DNA of 64,000 nucleotides from Teretinema sp942493045 (GTDB lineage: Bacteria; Spirochaetota; Spirochaetia; Treponematales; Treponemataceae). How positions within the stretch are numbered: position 1 is the stretch's first letter; each line of letters begins with the position of its first letter. The notes under the pieces were generated by a model. That model was not told where the DNA came from, did not search any database, and saw nothing but the letters and a program-made list of their open reading frames with translations. Positions 10,424 to 18,838 of the stretch are shown piece after piece. Where the stretch lies: assembly GCA_942493045.1 (NCBI GenBank), contig OW818665.1, positions 1,984,001 through 2,048,000 of the forward strand. The letters run 5' to 3'. The translations under genes and the position numbers were made by a program.

Positions 10424-11485
10424 ATGTGTGAACAGAACCGGCAACCCTGGATTTTATGCTGCGCGATCGGCCTCTGTCTTTTACTCGCCTCCGCCGGTTT
10501 CCCGGCCTGCGCCAAGCCTCCGGCTAAACCGGCGGCCGCGCGCTCCGTGGTCATCTACTCACCGCATCCGGAAGAAATTCTTGAATATGTTACCAGGGAA
10601 TTCAGGCAGCGCACCGGTATTCAGGTCGAGATTATCTCGGCCGGAACCGGAGAGCTGCTGGAGCGGATGCGGCAAAGCGGACGCAAAGGCGAAGCCGATA
10701 TTTTCTGGGGCGGAGGGGTGGACTCCCTGGAGACAGTCAAAGAGCTGTTCCAGTCCTATGTCAGCGACGCCGACCCGTACATACGCTCGGACCTGCGCCC
10801 GGAGCACCGCCTCTGGTACCCCTTCTCCGTACTCCCGGCGGTTATTGTATACAACGAGAAACTTGTGCCGCCGGAACACATTCCGGTATCCTGGGCCTCC
10901 CTACTGGACCCCTACTATCATAACCGGCTGATCATCGCCGATCCGTTGCGCTCCGGTTCGTCCTATACAATCCTGTGTACCATCCTGCAAACCATGAGCG
11001 CCGGACAGAGCGACTATGACGCCGGCTGGGACTATGTCGAAAAACTCATCCACCAGCTCGGCTCAACCGGACTGGCCTCCAGCTCCAGCCTGGTATTCCA
11101 GTCGGTTGCCTCAGGAGATTTCTTTGCCGGAATAACCTTTGAAAACTCGGTTCTGGAACTCCGGAAAACCGGGGCCAATATTTCCTGGTGTTATCCGGAA
11201 GAGGGCACCAGCGCGCTGCCGGACGGTATCGCCCTGCTCAAAGACGCGCGGCACAGCGCCGAGGCGGCCCTGTTTATCGACTTCGCGCTCAGCCGCGACG
11301 TCCAGGAGCTGCTGATGCCGCGCTGGCAGCGGCGCAGCGTCCGCACTGATACCACAGCCCTGCCGGCCGTCCTGACCGCCCGCACCACTATGAATCTGAT
11401 CGACTACTCGATATCCGAAGCGGCGGCCGGCCGGGAAGCTATTCTTTCGCGCTGGAGCGCTCGGTATAATTCCCGGCTTCCTTGA
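10424..11485 (+). CDS. Second solute-binding lipoprotein, possible co-sensor for the adjacent two-component system
   Basis: A periplasmic-binding-protein fold of the iron/phosphonate type: VVIYSPHPEEILEYVTREF at the start of the mature protein, then ADIFWGGGVDS. The signal peptide ends in a plausible lipobox (FPAC), so it is probably an anchored lipoprotein. I prefer the ATG at 10424 (AAGGAG 8 bp upstream, 353 residues); an ATG at 10403 overlapping the permease stop by 4 bp is the alternative (360 residues). This subfamily is unlike the sugar-binding protein at the head of the operon. Encoded next to a YesM/YesN pair, it may act as a ligand-presenting sensor, as PgtC does for phosphoglycerate; that is inference. 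Its 3' end overlaps the convergent regulator gene by 47 bp. Confidence 0.82.
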   Translation: MCEQNRQPWILCCAIGLCLLLASAGFPACAKPPAKPAAARSVVIYSPHPEEILEYVTREFRQRTGIQVEIISAGTGELLERMRQSGRKGEADIFWGGGVDSLETVKELFQSYVSDADPYIRSDLRPEHRLWYPFSVLPAVIVYNEKLVPPEHIPVSWASLLDPYYHNRLIIADPLRSGSSYTILCTILQTMSAGQSDYDAGWDYVEKLIHQLGSTGLASSSSLVFQSVASGDFFAGITFENSVLELRKTGANISWCYPEEGTSALPDGIALLKDARHSAEAALFIDFALSRDVQELLMPRWQRRSVRTDTTALPAVLTARTTMNLIDYSISEAAAGREAILSRWSARYNSRLP

Positions 11486-12242
11486 ATTCACTGGGCGTTA
11501 AACCGGTAATCTTGCGGAACACCTGCGCGAAATAGCGGGCGTCGGCGTAGCCGACCATATCGGCCACCTCATACACCTTGATGTTCCGGTCGCGCAGCAG
11601 TTCGGCGGCTTTTTTGACCCGGATATGCATTAAATAATCGACAAAGGTATATCCGGTTTTCTGCTTAAAAAGACGGCTGAGATGTCCGGATGAAATTCCG
11701 AGGCGGGAAGAGGCTTCATCGATGCTGATTCCCAAAATATAATGTTCCTTCAGCAAACGCACCGCGCCGTCCACATAACCCGCGTATTGATCGGCGGCCG
11801 CACCGCCTGAATACTCGATAAACAGGGCTTTCTCTGTCCGGTGACGCGCTGAACGGGCGGTTAAAACTTCGCGCATCCGCAACAGGCTCGAGATCAGAGC
11901 CTCATCTTCCACCGGCTTCAGCAAATACTCACTGACGCCCAGGCTCATCGCCTTGCGCGCATATTCGAATTCAGGATACCCGGATAACACAATAATCGCC
12001 GGGCCGGCCTCCGGCAAGGCCAGGCGCCGTAACTCTTCTATAAATTGCAAACCGTCCATACCTGGCATCCGGATGTCGGTGATTATCAGATCGGGCATAT
12101 CCTCCGCCGAGATCAGCGACAAAGCCTCGTCGGCGCTGCCGGCCTCATGCCAGAGCATGAAGCCGTATTCATCCCAGGGAGTCAACAGTACCAGCTCCCG
12201 GCGGACGGCCGGTTCATCTTCCACGACCAGTACTTTCAGCAT
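11439..12242 (-). CDS. Response regulator with AraC-type DNA-binding domain (YesN-like)
   Basis: A 267-residue regulator. The N-terminal receiver has the acidic pair VEDE, phospho-acceptor in ITDIRMPGMDG (about residue 56) and YLLKP. The C-terminal ~100 residues are an AraC-type double helix-turn-helix (GISSGHLSRLFKQKTGYTF and VGYADARYFAQVFRKITG). Its start overlaps the kinase stop by 7 bp (ATGCTGA), so the two are coupled. By family precedent it activates a nearby transport operon, and the convergent ABC importer is the obvious target. Its last 47 bp overlap the 3' end of that operon on the other strand, so the two transcripts must be antisense at their ends. Confidence 0.93.
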   Translation of the reverse strand: MLKVLVVEDEPAVRRELVLLTPWDEYGFMLWHEAGSADEALSLISAEDMPDLIITDIRMPGMDGLQFIEELRRLALPEAGPAIIVLSGYPEFEYARKAMSLGVSEYLLKPVEDEALISSLLRMREVLTARSARHRTEKALFIEYSGGAAADQYAGYVDGAVRLLKEHYILGISIDEASSRLGISSGHLSRLFKQKTGYTFVDYLMHIRVKKAAELLRDRNIKVYEVADMVGYADARYFAQVFRKITGLTPSEFKEAGNYTERSSAKE

Positions 12243-13993
12243 GTCGTTTCGCCCTCCCTGGAAAAGGGAAAGCGGATGCGCACCGTCACGCCGGTCCCCT
12301 CCCCGCCCTCGATACTCAGACCGTACTGCCGGCCGTAGATCAGCGCCAGCCGCCGGTGCGTATTAATCAAGGCGATGCCGGAGGAGTCCTCGTTCCCGGA
12401 ACTGAAAACCGACGCTTCCAGGGGATTCTTGTCGGCCTCGGCCATTTTAGCGCGGACTGTCTCCAGGCGTTCCCTGCTGATTCCAATTCCGTCATCACTG
12501 ATTTCCAGGGTCACGATGCCTTCATTCAGAGTACCGGCAATGCGCAGAATCCCCGGGCCGTTTTTTTTCTCCAGTCCATGTACCAGGGCATTCTCTACCA
12601 GCGGCTGAATGACCAGCCGCGGAATAGGGGCTTCCAATACGACCGGCTCGATGGATTCGCGCATTTCAAACCGCCCCGGCCAGCGCCAGGATTCAATGGA
12701 GAAATAATCGCGGGCTACGGAGAGACTGTGTTCCACGGTAGAAAAGCCGCTCCCGGGATTGGAGCCTTCGCGCATGATCCGGGCCAGAGCGGTGGTCATT
12801 CCGGCAATCTCGGTCGATCCGGAAAGCTTGGCCATCGCCCGTATAGAGTTGAGGGTGTTATATAAAAAGTGCGGGTTAATCTGGGCCTGGAGAGCGCGCG
12901 ATTCAGCCATGCGCAACTCCCGCTCCTGGGCAACCAGATTATCAATCAACGATGATACCCGTCCGATCATTGAATTAAAGCGGTTGGCCAGCACAGCCAG
13001 TTCGTCACCATGCTCCGAGCCCGGCAGAGCCGGACAGCGGGCTTCCAGATTGCCGGCGGCCACGGCTTCCATGGTCACCGTCAGAAAATGTATCGGCCGG
13101 GAAAAGGAGCGGGAAAGCAGTACAGCCATCAGCAGAGCGATTAATACACTGAACAGCGCGATCACCGAGGTCAGCAGCGTAACGCGGCCGGTATATTCAC
13201 GGACGGAATTGCGTGGATAGAGGCCGTACAGCGTCAATCCATAGCGTACCGGAATTGCCTTCATAAAATACTGATTAAAGTTAACGGGCAAATCTTCCAA
13301 AAAGCGGGATTCATTGGCCGGCTCCAGCATGCTGAACAGCACGCAGTCCGAACCGTCGGCAATTATCAGATCAGTTAACGCGCCTCCGGAAAGCGAAACA
13401 GCGCCGATTCGTGAAACCAGCAGCTCCCGGGAAATATCAATGACGCTGTAGCCGATTACCTCGCCCGCGGAATAAATACGGCAGGCTGCCGCCAGGGCGA
13501 TAGCCGCGCCGGAGCGGGGATGCGGCGGCCCGAAGAATACAGTTGGCTCAACCGACCGTGAAAGCGCCCCGAAAACACCCCATTGAGGATAATGCGTAAT
13601 TGAATATTCCTCCGGAACCGGAGAGCGCGACCAGACGGCCGAACCGTCAGAGGGGATGATAAACGGTGAAAACGAAGCCGAAGAACTGAATGAAGAAAAA
13701 AGCCGATGGATTTCCGACATCTGCCAGGGTGTTTTTTCAGCGGACCGGACATACTCAATCACCGCGTCTTCGGCAGCCAGACTGCCGGCCAGAGCGGCGC
13801 TCTCATCCAATAACTGCCCGGTCAGCACGGACGCGCCGCGGGCGGCTTCCTCAGCCCGCTCCCGAAATGCCGATTCCAGAAAGCGTGAACTCATTACCCC
13901 GAAAACAGCGGCTAACACCATAAAGGGTATCAGCCCGCCGATAAAAAAGGCATTTAACAGCCGCCAGAAATAAGATCGACGGGGCAGGCTCAC
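12236..13993 (-). CDS. Sensor histidine kinase, YesM-type
   Basis: An inner-membrane kinase of ~585 residues. A TM segment lies near the N-terminus, followed by a ~260-residue extracytoplasmic sensor region, a second TM (LLTSVIALFSVLIALLMAVLL), HAMP, a His_kinase domain with NPHFLYNTLNSI carrying the phosphorylated His, and a HATPase domain ending in GEGTGVTVRI. I place the start at a GTG (13993) with AAAAGG upstream, 16 bp after the purD stop. A longer frame reaches back to 14074 inside purD but adds a non-membrane leader with no ribosome-binding site. It is cotranscribed with the YesN-like regulator and probably responds to the sugar handled by the neighbouring importer, directly or through the second binding protein. 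Confidence 0.88.
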   Translation of the reverse strand: MSLPRRSYFWRLLNAFFIGGLIPFMVLAAVFGVMSSRFLESAFRERAEEAARGASVLTGQLLDESAALAGSLAAEDAVIEYVRSAEKTPWQMSEIHRLFSSFSSSASFSPFIIPSDGSAVWSRSPVPEEYSITHYPQWGVFGALSRSVEPTVFFGPPHPRSGAAIALAAACRIYSAGEVIGYSVIDISRELLVSRIGAVSLSGGALTDLIIADGSDCVLFSMLEPANESRFLEDLPVNFNQYFMKAIPVRYGLTLYGLYPRNSVREYTGRVTLLTSVIALFSVLIALLMAVLLSRSFSRPIHFLTVTMEAVAAGNLEARCPALPGSEHGDELAVLANRFNSMIGRVSSLIDNLVAQERELRMAESRALQAQINPHFLYNTLNSIRAMAKLSGSTEIAGMTTALARIMREGSNPGSGFSTVEHSLSVARDYFSIESWRWPGRFEMRESIEPVVLEAPIPRLVIQPLVENALVHGLEKKNGPGILRIAGTLNEGIVTLEISDDGIGISRERLETVRAKMAEADKNPLEASVFSSGNEDSSGIALINTHRRLALIYGRQYGLSIEGGEGTGVTVRIRFPFSREGETTC

Positions 13994-14009
13994 TGGAATT
14001 ACCTTTTCA

Positions 14010-15401
14010 CTAAATATGCCCGGAGACAGCCGCGCCCGGCAAACCGATGTCGCGCCGGTAGAACATGCCCTCAAAATTAACCGACTTCAAAGCCGCGTAG
14101 GCCGCTTCCCGCGCCGCCTCGACGGTTTCGCCATGAGCGGAAGCCGCTAACACCCGGCCGCCGGAAGTGATCAGAGCGCCCGGGGCGGCTTGAACACGAC
14201 CCGGCAAGGGCGGAACGGCTCTTGGTGCCGCAGCGGGCGAAGCCTTGCGCATATCCTGAGCAGCCCCGGCGTAAAAAATACGGGCACCGCTGCGCGCGAG
14301 GGCTTCCTTATTCACCGCGATAGGCAGTCCTTTAGGATAGGAACCGGGATAACCCCGGGAAACGGCCACCGGAGCGCAGACATATCCGTTCTTCCAGGCC
14401 ACCGGAAAAGTATCCAGCGTCCCGTCTATGATGGAAAGGCACAGCCGGGCAAAATCGAAGTCCATTAGCGGAAAAACCGCCTGGGTTTCGGGGTCGCCAA
14501 GGCGCACATTGTATTCCAGCAGCTTCGGTCCCTTGGCGGTAAGCATCAATCCAAAGAAGATAAATCCGCGATAGTCAAATTTCTCGGCAATCAGGCCGCG
14601 CAGGGTCGGCTGCAGGATATCAGCTTCAAAACGGCGCATATCCTCGGCCGAAATTCCGTCAGCCGGAGCGATCGCCCCCATACCGCCGGTATTCGGACCC
14701 TCGGCGCCGTCTTTGAGCCGCTTGTGATCCCTGGCGGTTACAAAAGGCACAATCCGGGAGGAGGGATTGCCGTCCTTGACGCTGACGGCCGCGAGAATGG
14801 AAACTTCTTCGCCTTCCAGATAATCTTCAATAACGACCTTGCGCCCGGCCGGGCCGAGGGTACTCTCGATCATAAAATCGCGCACCGCCTGAATAGCCAT
14901 GTCGACAGTGCTGGCGACAACCACGCCCTTGCCGGCGGCTAGGCCGTCGGCCTTGATTACCAGCGGGGCGCCGCGTTCATTAATGTAGCTGATCGCCTCA
15001 TGAGCATTGGTAAAACTGGTGCTCGCCGCGCAGGATACGCCGTATTTGGCCATAAAATGTTTGGCCACATCCTTACTGGCTTCCAGGGCGGCGCCTTTTT
15101 GACAGGGGCCGACTACCTTGACGGAAAGAGCAGCGAGGGCGTCCGCCAGGCCGGAGGCCAGCGGGTCTTCCGGTCCGACCACTACAAAGCCGCCCTTGGG
15201 CGCGTCCTGCAGCTCGGCGCGGCACAATTCGGCCAGACTCTCGATCTCAGCGATATTGGCGTTGATATTCCGGCATTTGCTTTCGGTAGCGGTACCGCCA
15301 TTGCCGGGAATGCAGATAACTTCGGAAATGAGGTCAGATGAGGCTAAGGCCCAGGCGATGGTGTGCTCACGTCCGCCAGACCCGATTACGATTGATTTCA
15401 T
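14010..15401 (-). CDS. purD: Phosphoribosylamine-glycine ligase (GARS)
   Basis: ATP-grasp enzyme of purine synthesis that ligates glycine to phosphoribosylamine. The 463-residue protein opens with VIGSGGREHTIAW and shows PLVIKADGLAAGKGVV, LEGEEVS, NTGGMGA and LEYNVRLGDPETQ. It is ~35-40 residues longer than typical because an Ala/Pro/Arg-rich insert (about 390-415, around KASPAAAPRAVPPLPG) interrupts the C-terminal domain before SGGRVLA. It sits 16 bp upstream of the YesM-type kinase on the same strand with no visible terminator, so partial cotranscription is likely although the functions are unrelated. Confidence 0.96.
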   Translation of the reverse strand: MKSIVIGSGGREHTIAWALASSDLISEVICIPGNGGTATESKCRNINANIAEIESLAELCRAELQDAPKGGFVVVGPEDPLASGLADALAALSVKVVGPCQKGAALEASKDVAKHFMAKYGVSCAASTSFTNAHEAISYINERGAPLVIKADGLAAGKGVVVASTVDMAIQAVRDFMIESTLGPAGRKVVIEDYLEGEEVSILAAVSVKDGNPSSRIVPFVTARDHKRLKDGAEGPNTGGMGAIAPADGISAEDMRRFEADILQPTLRGLIAEKFDYRGFIFFGLMLTAKGPKLLEYNVRLGDPETQAVFPLMDFDFARLCLSIIDGTLDTFPVAWKNGYVCAPVAVSRGYPGSYPKGLPIAVNKEALARSGARIFYAGAAQDMRKASPAAAPRAVPPLPGRVQAAPGALITSGGRVLAASAHGETVEAAREAAYAALKSVNFEGMFYRRDIGLPGAAVSGHI

Positions 15402-15446
15402 TGAACCATAATAACGGAAGAGGACAGCCGGCGCAAGGGCGGAGTT

Positions 15447-15917
15447 TCAGTTTCCGGCGGACTCGCACAGCAGGTCCAGCACCCGGGTGTCCTCGATTAC
15501 CAGCTGTTTACGGCTGAGATCCTTAAGCTGTACGGTTATGGTGGTGGGATTTTCCCGGATCAAGTGGTCCAGTTCCGGAAAAAAAACCTGCATTGAGCCG
15601 TAGACAAAGCCCTGCCGGTAAATTCCGTTTTTCCGGCTGCTGTACAGTTCCTGAAAACTCATTACAAATCCCAGCACCCCGACGCCGCAAACCGCCGCCG
15701 TACCGATCAGGCCGATACTGCGGATGGTGGTCAGAGCGATCAGCAGGCAGGAGGAAAAAAGGGCTATGGCGTAGCGCAGGACACCCTCCCGCGGCAGGGC
15801 GGTGCGTAATTCACCGAGACGGCGGATCGCCGAACGCAAAAATAAAAAGCGGGCCACCGTCAATACCGGTATCAGGGAAAAGGCTATTATGGCTATCAAC
15901 ATTGTCACATTCTGCAT
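15447..15917 (-). CDS. Small membrane protein of unknown function
   Basis: A 156-residue protein I do not recognise. Segments ~5-27, ~48-70 and ~71-92 are hydrophobic, followed by a soluble C-terminal domain with GIYRQGFVYGSMQVFFPELDH and predicted beta strands, suggestive of the small membrane-plus-PH-like domain families (low confidence). There is no ribosome-binding site. Instead TTGCCT-17-TATTAT ends 6 nt before the ATG, predicting a leaderless mRNA. It is divergent from the panE-like gene, whose ribosome-binding site lies next to this promoter's -35. Confidence 0.7.
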   Translation of the reverse strand: MQNVTMLIAIIAFSLIPVLTVARFLFLRSAIRRLGELRTALPREGVLRYAIALFSSCLLIALTTIRSIGLIGTAAVCGVGVLGFVMSFQELYSSRKNGIYRQGFVYGSMQVFFPELDHLIRENPTTITVQLKDLSRKQLVIEDTRVLDLLCESAGN

Positions 15918-15923
15918 TTTTCA

Positions 15924-15952
15924 ATAATATGGAAAACGGCCGGGGGAGGCAA
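15924..15952 (-). promoter_or_regulatory. Sigma-70-type promoter, leaderless, for the small membrane protein
   Basis: Minus strand: -35 TTGCCT (15952-15947), 17-bp spacer, -10 TATTAT (15929-15924), then 6 nt to the ATG at 15917. The spacing puts transcription start on or next to the start codon. Confidence 0.6.
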
Positions 15953-15961
15953 GGAGTTTTT

Positions 15962-16912
15962 ATGAAAGAAATCAACAGTGTGCTGATCGCCGGAGCCGGA
16001 GCCATCGGCTCGATGGTCGCCGCCCAAATTTTCCAAGCCCGTCCGGAGAGTCTTTCAATTCTTGCCGGAGGCGAGCGTCTGGCGCGCTACCGCGCTAAGG
16101 GTTTTATCATTAACGGCAGTCGCTTAGATTTCCCGCTGACCGACGCCCGGGAACGCTCCGCGCCGGACCTGATTATAATCGCCTGCAAAGCCCATCACCT
16201 GAAAGAGGTAATCGCCGACCTGGCCGGTCACGTTGCCGAACAGACCTTGATCCTGTCTCTGCTGAACGGTATCTCCAGCGAAGACATACTCGCCGAAGCT
16301 TTTGGCCGCTGGCGGGTACCCTATGCCATGATACTGAAAACTGATGCCGGCCACAGTGGCAACCGCACTGACTGGACCAATACCGGCACCATCTTCTTCG
16401 GCGACACCGAAAACCCTTCCGCTAACGGCCGCGCGACCGACGCCTGCTCGGAGCGGGTGCGCCTGATCTCCGACTTCTTCGACAGCGTAGCGATCCGCTA
16501 TCAGGTACCGGCGGCCATGCTCAACCGGCTGTGGTACAAATTCATGATAAATGTCGGGCTAAACCAGATTACCGCGGTATTGCGCCTGGGTTACGGCGCC
16601 CTCCGCGGCTCGATGAGAGGCACGGAAGCCACCAATTTGATGGAAGAAGCGATGCGCGAAGTCGTGACCGTCGCCGCGGCCGAGGGCCAGACGCTCACCG
16701 AAGCGGATGTGCTTTCCATTTATCCGGTATTGGACGATCTTTCCCCGGACGGGAAAACCTCGATGTTGCAGGATGTGGAAGCCGGCCGCAAGACCGAAGT
16801 GGAATTATTTTCGTATACAGTGATCAGTTTGGCCGCCCGGCACGGCATCGCCGTACCGGTCAACGCCATGCTGTACCGGCTGCTGCGGGCCATCGAACAA
16901 AGCGCGGGATAA
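15962..16912 (+). CDS. panE: 2-dehydropantoate 2-reductase (ketopantoate reductase family)
   Basis: An NADPH-dependent reductase of pantothenate synthesis, 316 residues. A Rossmann fold opens with VLIAGAGAIGSMVA; the conserved Lys lies in ACKAHHLKEV and the C-terminal domain has NRLWYKFMINVGLNQITA. The start ATG is fixed by AAGGAG (15951-15956); a longer open frame upstream belongs to the antisense of the divergent gene. It sits alone without panB or panC, so a related 2-ketoacid reductase role is possible. The ~30 bp to the convergent phosphoesterase contain no obvious terminator. Confidence 0.87.
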   Translation: MKEINSVLIAGAGAIGSMVAAQIFQARPESLSILAGGERLARYRAKGFIINGSRLDFPLTDARERSAPDLIIIACKAHHLKEVIADLAGHVAEQTLILSLLNGISSEDILAEAFGRWRVPYAMILKTDAGHSGNRTDWTNTGTIFFGDTENPSANGRATDACSERVRLISDFFDSVAIRYQVPAAMLNRLWYKFMINVGLNQITAVLRLGYGALRGSMRGTEATNLMEEAMREVVTVAAAEGQTLTEADVLSIYPVLDDLSPDGKTSMLQDVEAGRKTEVELFSYTVISLAARHGIAVPVNAMLYRLLRAIEQSAG

Positions 16913-16942
16913 GCCCGGCCGCGAACCGGTAAACCGGCGGTC

Positions 16943-17683
16943 TTACAGCTGTTTCAGCTCAATGCTCTCGATTTTCCAGCTTTGCTTGGCGCCGCCGCTG
17001 ACCGTAGCCACCGCGTAGCGGCCCTCGACCAGAGCACCGGGGTTAATCAGCGTAGTGCTGCCGAGGGTGTCGATGGCAAAGGACTCGTGAATATGGCCGG
17101 AAAGCACCAGCAGGGGCTGAAATCTTTCGATAAAGGCGCGGATCAGCGGGGAACCGACATGGATACCGCCGCTGACAAGGTCCAGTTTGGTATCCTTCGG
17201 CGGGTTGTGAGCAATGACGATTAAATTATTCCAGGCCCCGTCCGGAACCGCCCGCTCAGCGTCAGAGCCGCCCGCGGCGGCGCCGGCTTCCGCGCTGTAA
17301 TCGGTCTGCTCGCCGACCAGCCGTAAATCTGCGGCCAGGTCTACATCGGCGCGCTCATTGGGAGTCACGCCGGTATGCTTACTGCCGCCGCCGGAACCGA
17401 TGAACATCAATCCGTTAAAATAGGAAAAACAGGCCTCAACACCGATATCATACTGATCCAGGGTATCCCGGAAATCGATATCGTCACAGTTCCCGGAGAC
17501 CGCGAAAACCCGGTCATGCAGGGCGGTCAGCCGCTCCAGAAAGGGCAAACCGGTCTCGGGATCGCCAAAGGCGGCAAAGTCACCGCCGAACAGAACCAGG
17601 TCGGCATCGGCAAACTCAGCTTCCAGCTTATTAAGCTGCCCGATCGCTCCGTGACCGTCCGAAATAATCAGAATCTTCACCAT
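16943..17683 (-). CDS. Calcineurin-like metallophosphoesterase
   Basis: A 246-residue cytoplasmic enzyme with the dimetal phosphoesterase motifs in order: ILIISDGHG, VLFGGDFAAFGDPE, VSGNCDD, IAHNPPKDTKLD and LSGHIHES. The second position SDGH replaces the more usual SDxH but keeps both ligands. A small insertion rich in Ala/Gly (~125-140) is family-variable. The substrate is unknown; such proteins hydrolyse nucleotides, phosphodiesters or phosphoproteins. Its ATG overlaps the hisC stop by one base (TAATG), so it is cotranscribed with hisC. Confidence 0.88.
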   Translation of the reverse strand: MVKILIISDGHGAIGQLNKLEAEFADADLVLFGGDFAAFGDPETGLPFLERLTALHDRVFAVSGNCDDIDFRDTLDQYDIGVEACFSYFNGLMFIGSGGGSKHTGVTPNERADVDLAADLRLVGEQTDYSAEAGAAAGGSDAERAVPDGAWNNLIVIAHNPPKDTKLDLVSGGIHVGSPLIRAFIERFQPLLVLSGHIHESFAIDTLGSTTLINPGALVEGRYAVATVSGGAKQSWKIESIELKQL

Positions 17684-18738
17684 TACACCTCTTTCATAAT
17701 CGCGAGCAGGTGTTCCATGTCTTCCGCGGTCCCGATGGAGATACGCACAAAGTCGGTAATCCCCGGGTGATTAAAGAAGCGCACCAGAACGCCTTTTGCT
17801 TTAATAGTTTCGTAAATCGCTTTCCCTTCAAGACCCGGTTTGCGGGCAAAGACAAAGTTGGTCAGTGAAGGCAGCACTTCCCAGCCGGCCGCGCGCAGAG
17901 CGGCGGCAAAACGGTCCCGGGTATGGGCGATCATGCTGTTGATGGATTTATAATACGGCCAATCCAGGCAGGAGGCAATACCGATTTTCTGGGTAATGGC
18001 GTCCACCGGGAAGTGATTGAAGGAATTCTTAGCGGTATGCAGGGCCTTGATCAGCGCCGGATTGGCGATCACATAGCCCAGACGGGCTCCGGCGAAGCAA
18101 AAACCCTTGGAAAAAGTGCGTACAATCACCAGATTGGGAAAATCAGCTAACAGCGGCACGACCGACTCCGCTCCGAAATCGATATAGGCCTCGTCCACTA
18201 CAACCACCCGGTCGTTTTCATACCTCTCCAGCAGGGCGCGGATTGCCGGTACCGGCAGAAAAATTCCGGTCGGCGCGTTCGGATTGGCAAAGATAATGCC
18301 GCTGCTGGGCTCGGAAAGCAGCGCTTCGATATTTATGGAAAAGTCGTTTTCCAGGGGGATTTTCCGGAAGGGAATGGCGTAATAGCCGGCGTACACCGGA
18401 TAAAAACTGTAGGTGTGCGCCGGAAAAAACAAGGGCCGGTCATCGTCAAAAAAGGTATAAAAAACCAGGGAGAGGATCTCGTCGGAGCCGTTACCGACAA
18501 ACACCATATCCTCTCCGACCCGGTTGCAGGGCATGGCCGCGATGGCCGCGCGCAGTTCGCAGGAGTCAGGGTCCGGGTAAAAACGCAACGAAGCGACTTC
18601 GAAGTCCCGGATGGCGTCCTGCACCCGCGGCGAGGGCGGATAGGGATTCTCATTGGCATTCAGCTTGATGTAGACCCTATCCTTGGGCTGTTCACCCGGC
18701 ACATAGGGGTTCAAGGCGGCAAAACGTCTCGTAAACAT
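17683..18738 (-). CDS. hisC: Histidinol-phosphate aminotransferase
   Basis: A PLP-dependent fold-type I aminotransferase, ~351 residues, converting imidazole acetol phosphate to histidinol phosphate. Visible are LNANENPYPPSP, the NPNAPTG motif, DEAYIDF with the PLP Asp, and the Schiff-base Lys in RTFSKGFCFAGARLGY. I take the ATG at 18738; an upstream in-frame GTG (18753) would add five residues, and neither has a good ribosome-binding site. No other his genes are in the window, so it may also serve other aromatic amino-acid transaminations. It heads a two-gene unit with the phosphoesterase. Confidence 0.93.
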   Translation of the reverse strand: MFTRRFAALNPYVPGEQPKDRVYIKLNANENPYPPSPRVQDAIRDFEVASLRFYPDPDSCELRAAIAAMPCNRVGEDMVFVGNGSDEILSLVFYTFFDDDRPLFFPAHTYSFYPVYAGYYAIPFRKIPLENDFSINIEALLSEPSSGIIFANPNAPTGIFLPVPAIRALLERYENDRVVVVDEAYIDFGAESVVPLLADFPNLVIVRTFSKGFCFAGARLGYVIANPALIKALHTAKNSFNHFPVDAITQKIGIASCLDWPYYKSINSMIAHTRDRFAAALRAAGWEVLPSLTNFVFARKPGLEGKAIYETIKAKGVLVRFFNHPGITDFVRISIGTAEDMEHLLAIMKEV

Positions 18739-18803
18739 GAGAAAAGAGTACACTGTTTTTTCAGAGTTGACCAGAGGTTTTCTTTTTTCGGCTTTTTTTG
18801 CGA

Positions 18804-18832
18804 TTGAGGAAACCGAAAATGTAGGATAGAAT
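18804..18832 (+). promoter_or_regulatory. Leaderless sigma-70-type promoter
   Basis: TTGAGG (18804-18809), 17-bp spacer, TAGAAT (18827-18832), then 6 nt to the ATG at 18839. The gene has no Shine-Dalgarno sequence. Confidence 0.5.
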
Positions 18833-18838
18833 GGTACT

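Noticed and set aside
15593..15961. N-terminal extension of the panE-like frame
   Set aside because: The AAGGAG site and Rossmann motif place the start at 15962; the extension is antisense to the divergent membrane-protein gene.
16913..16942. GC-rich inverted repeat between the panE-like gene and phosphoesterase as a terminator
   Set aside because: Pairing is short and imperfect and there is no T-run, so it is not supported.
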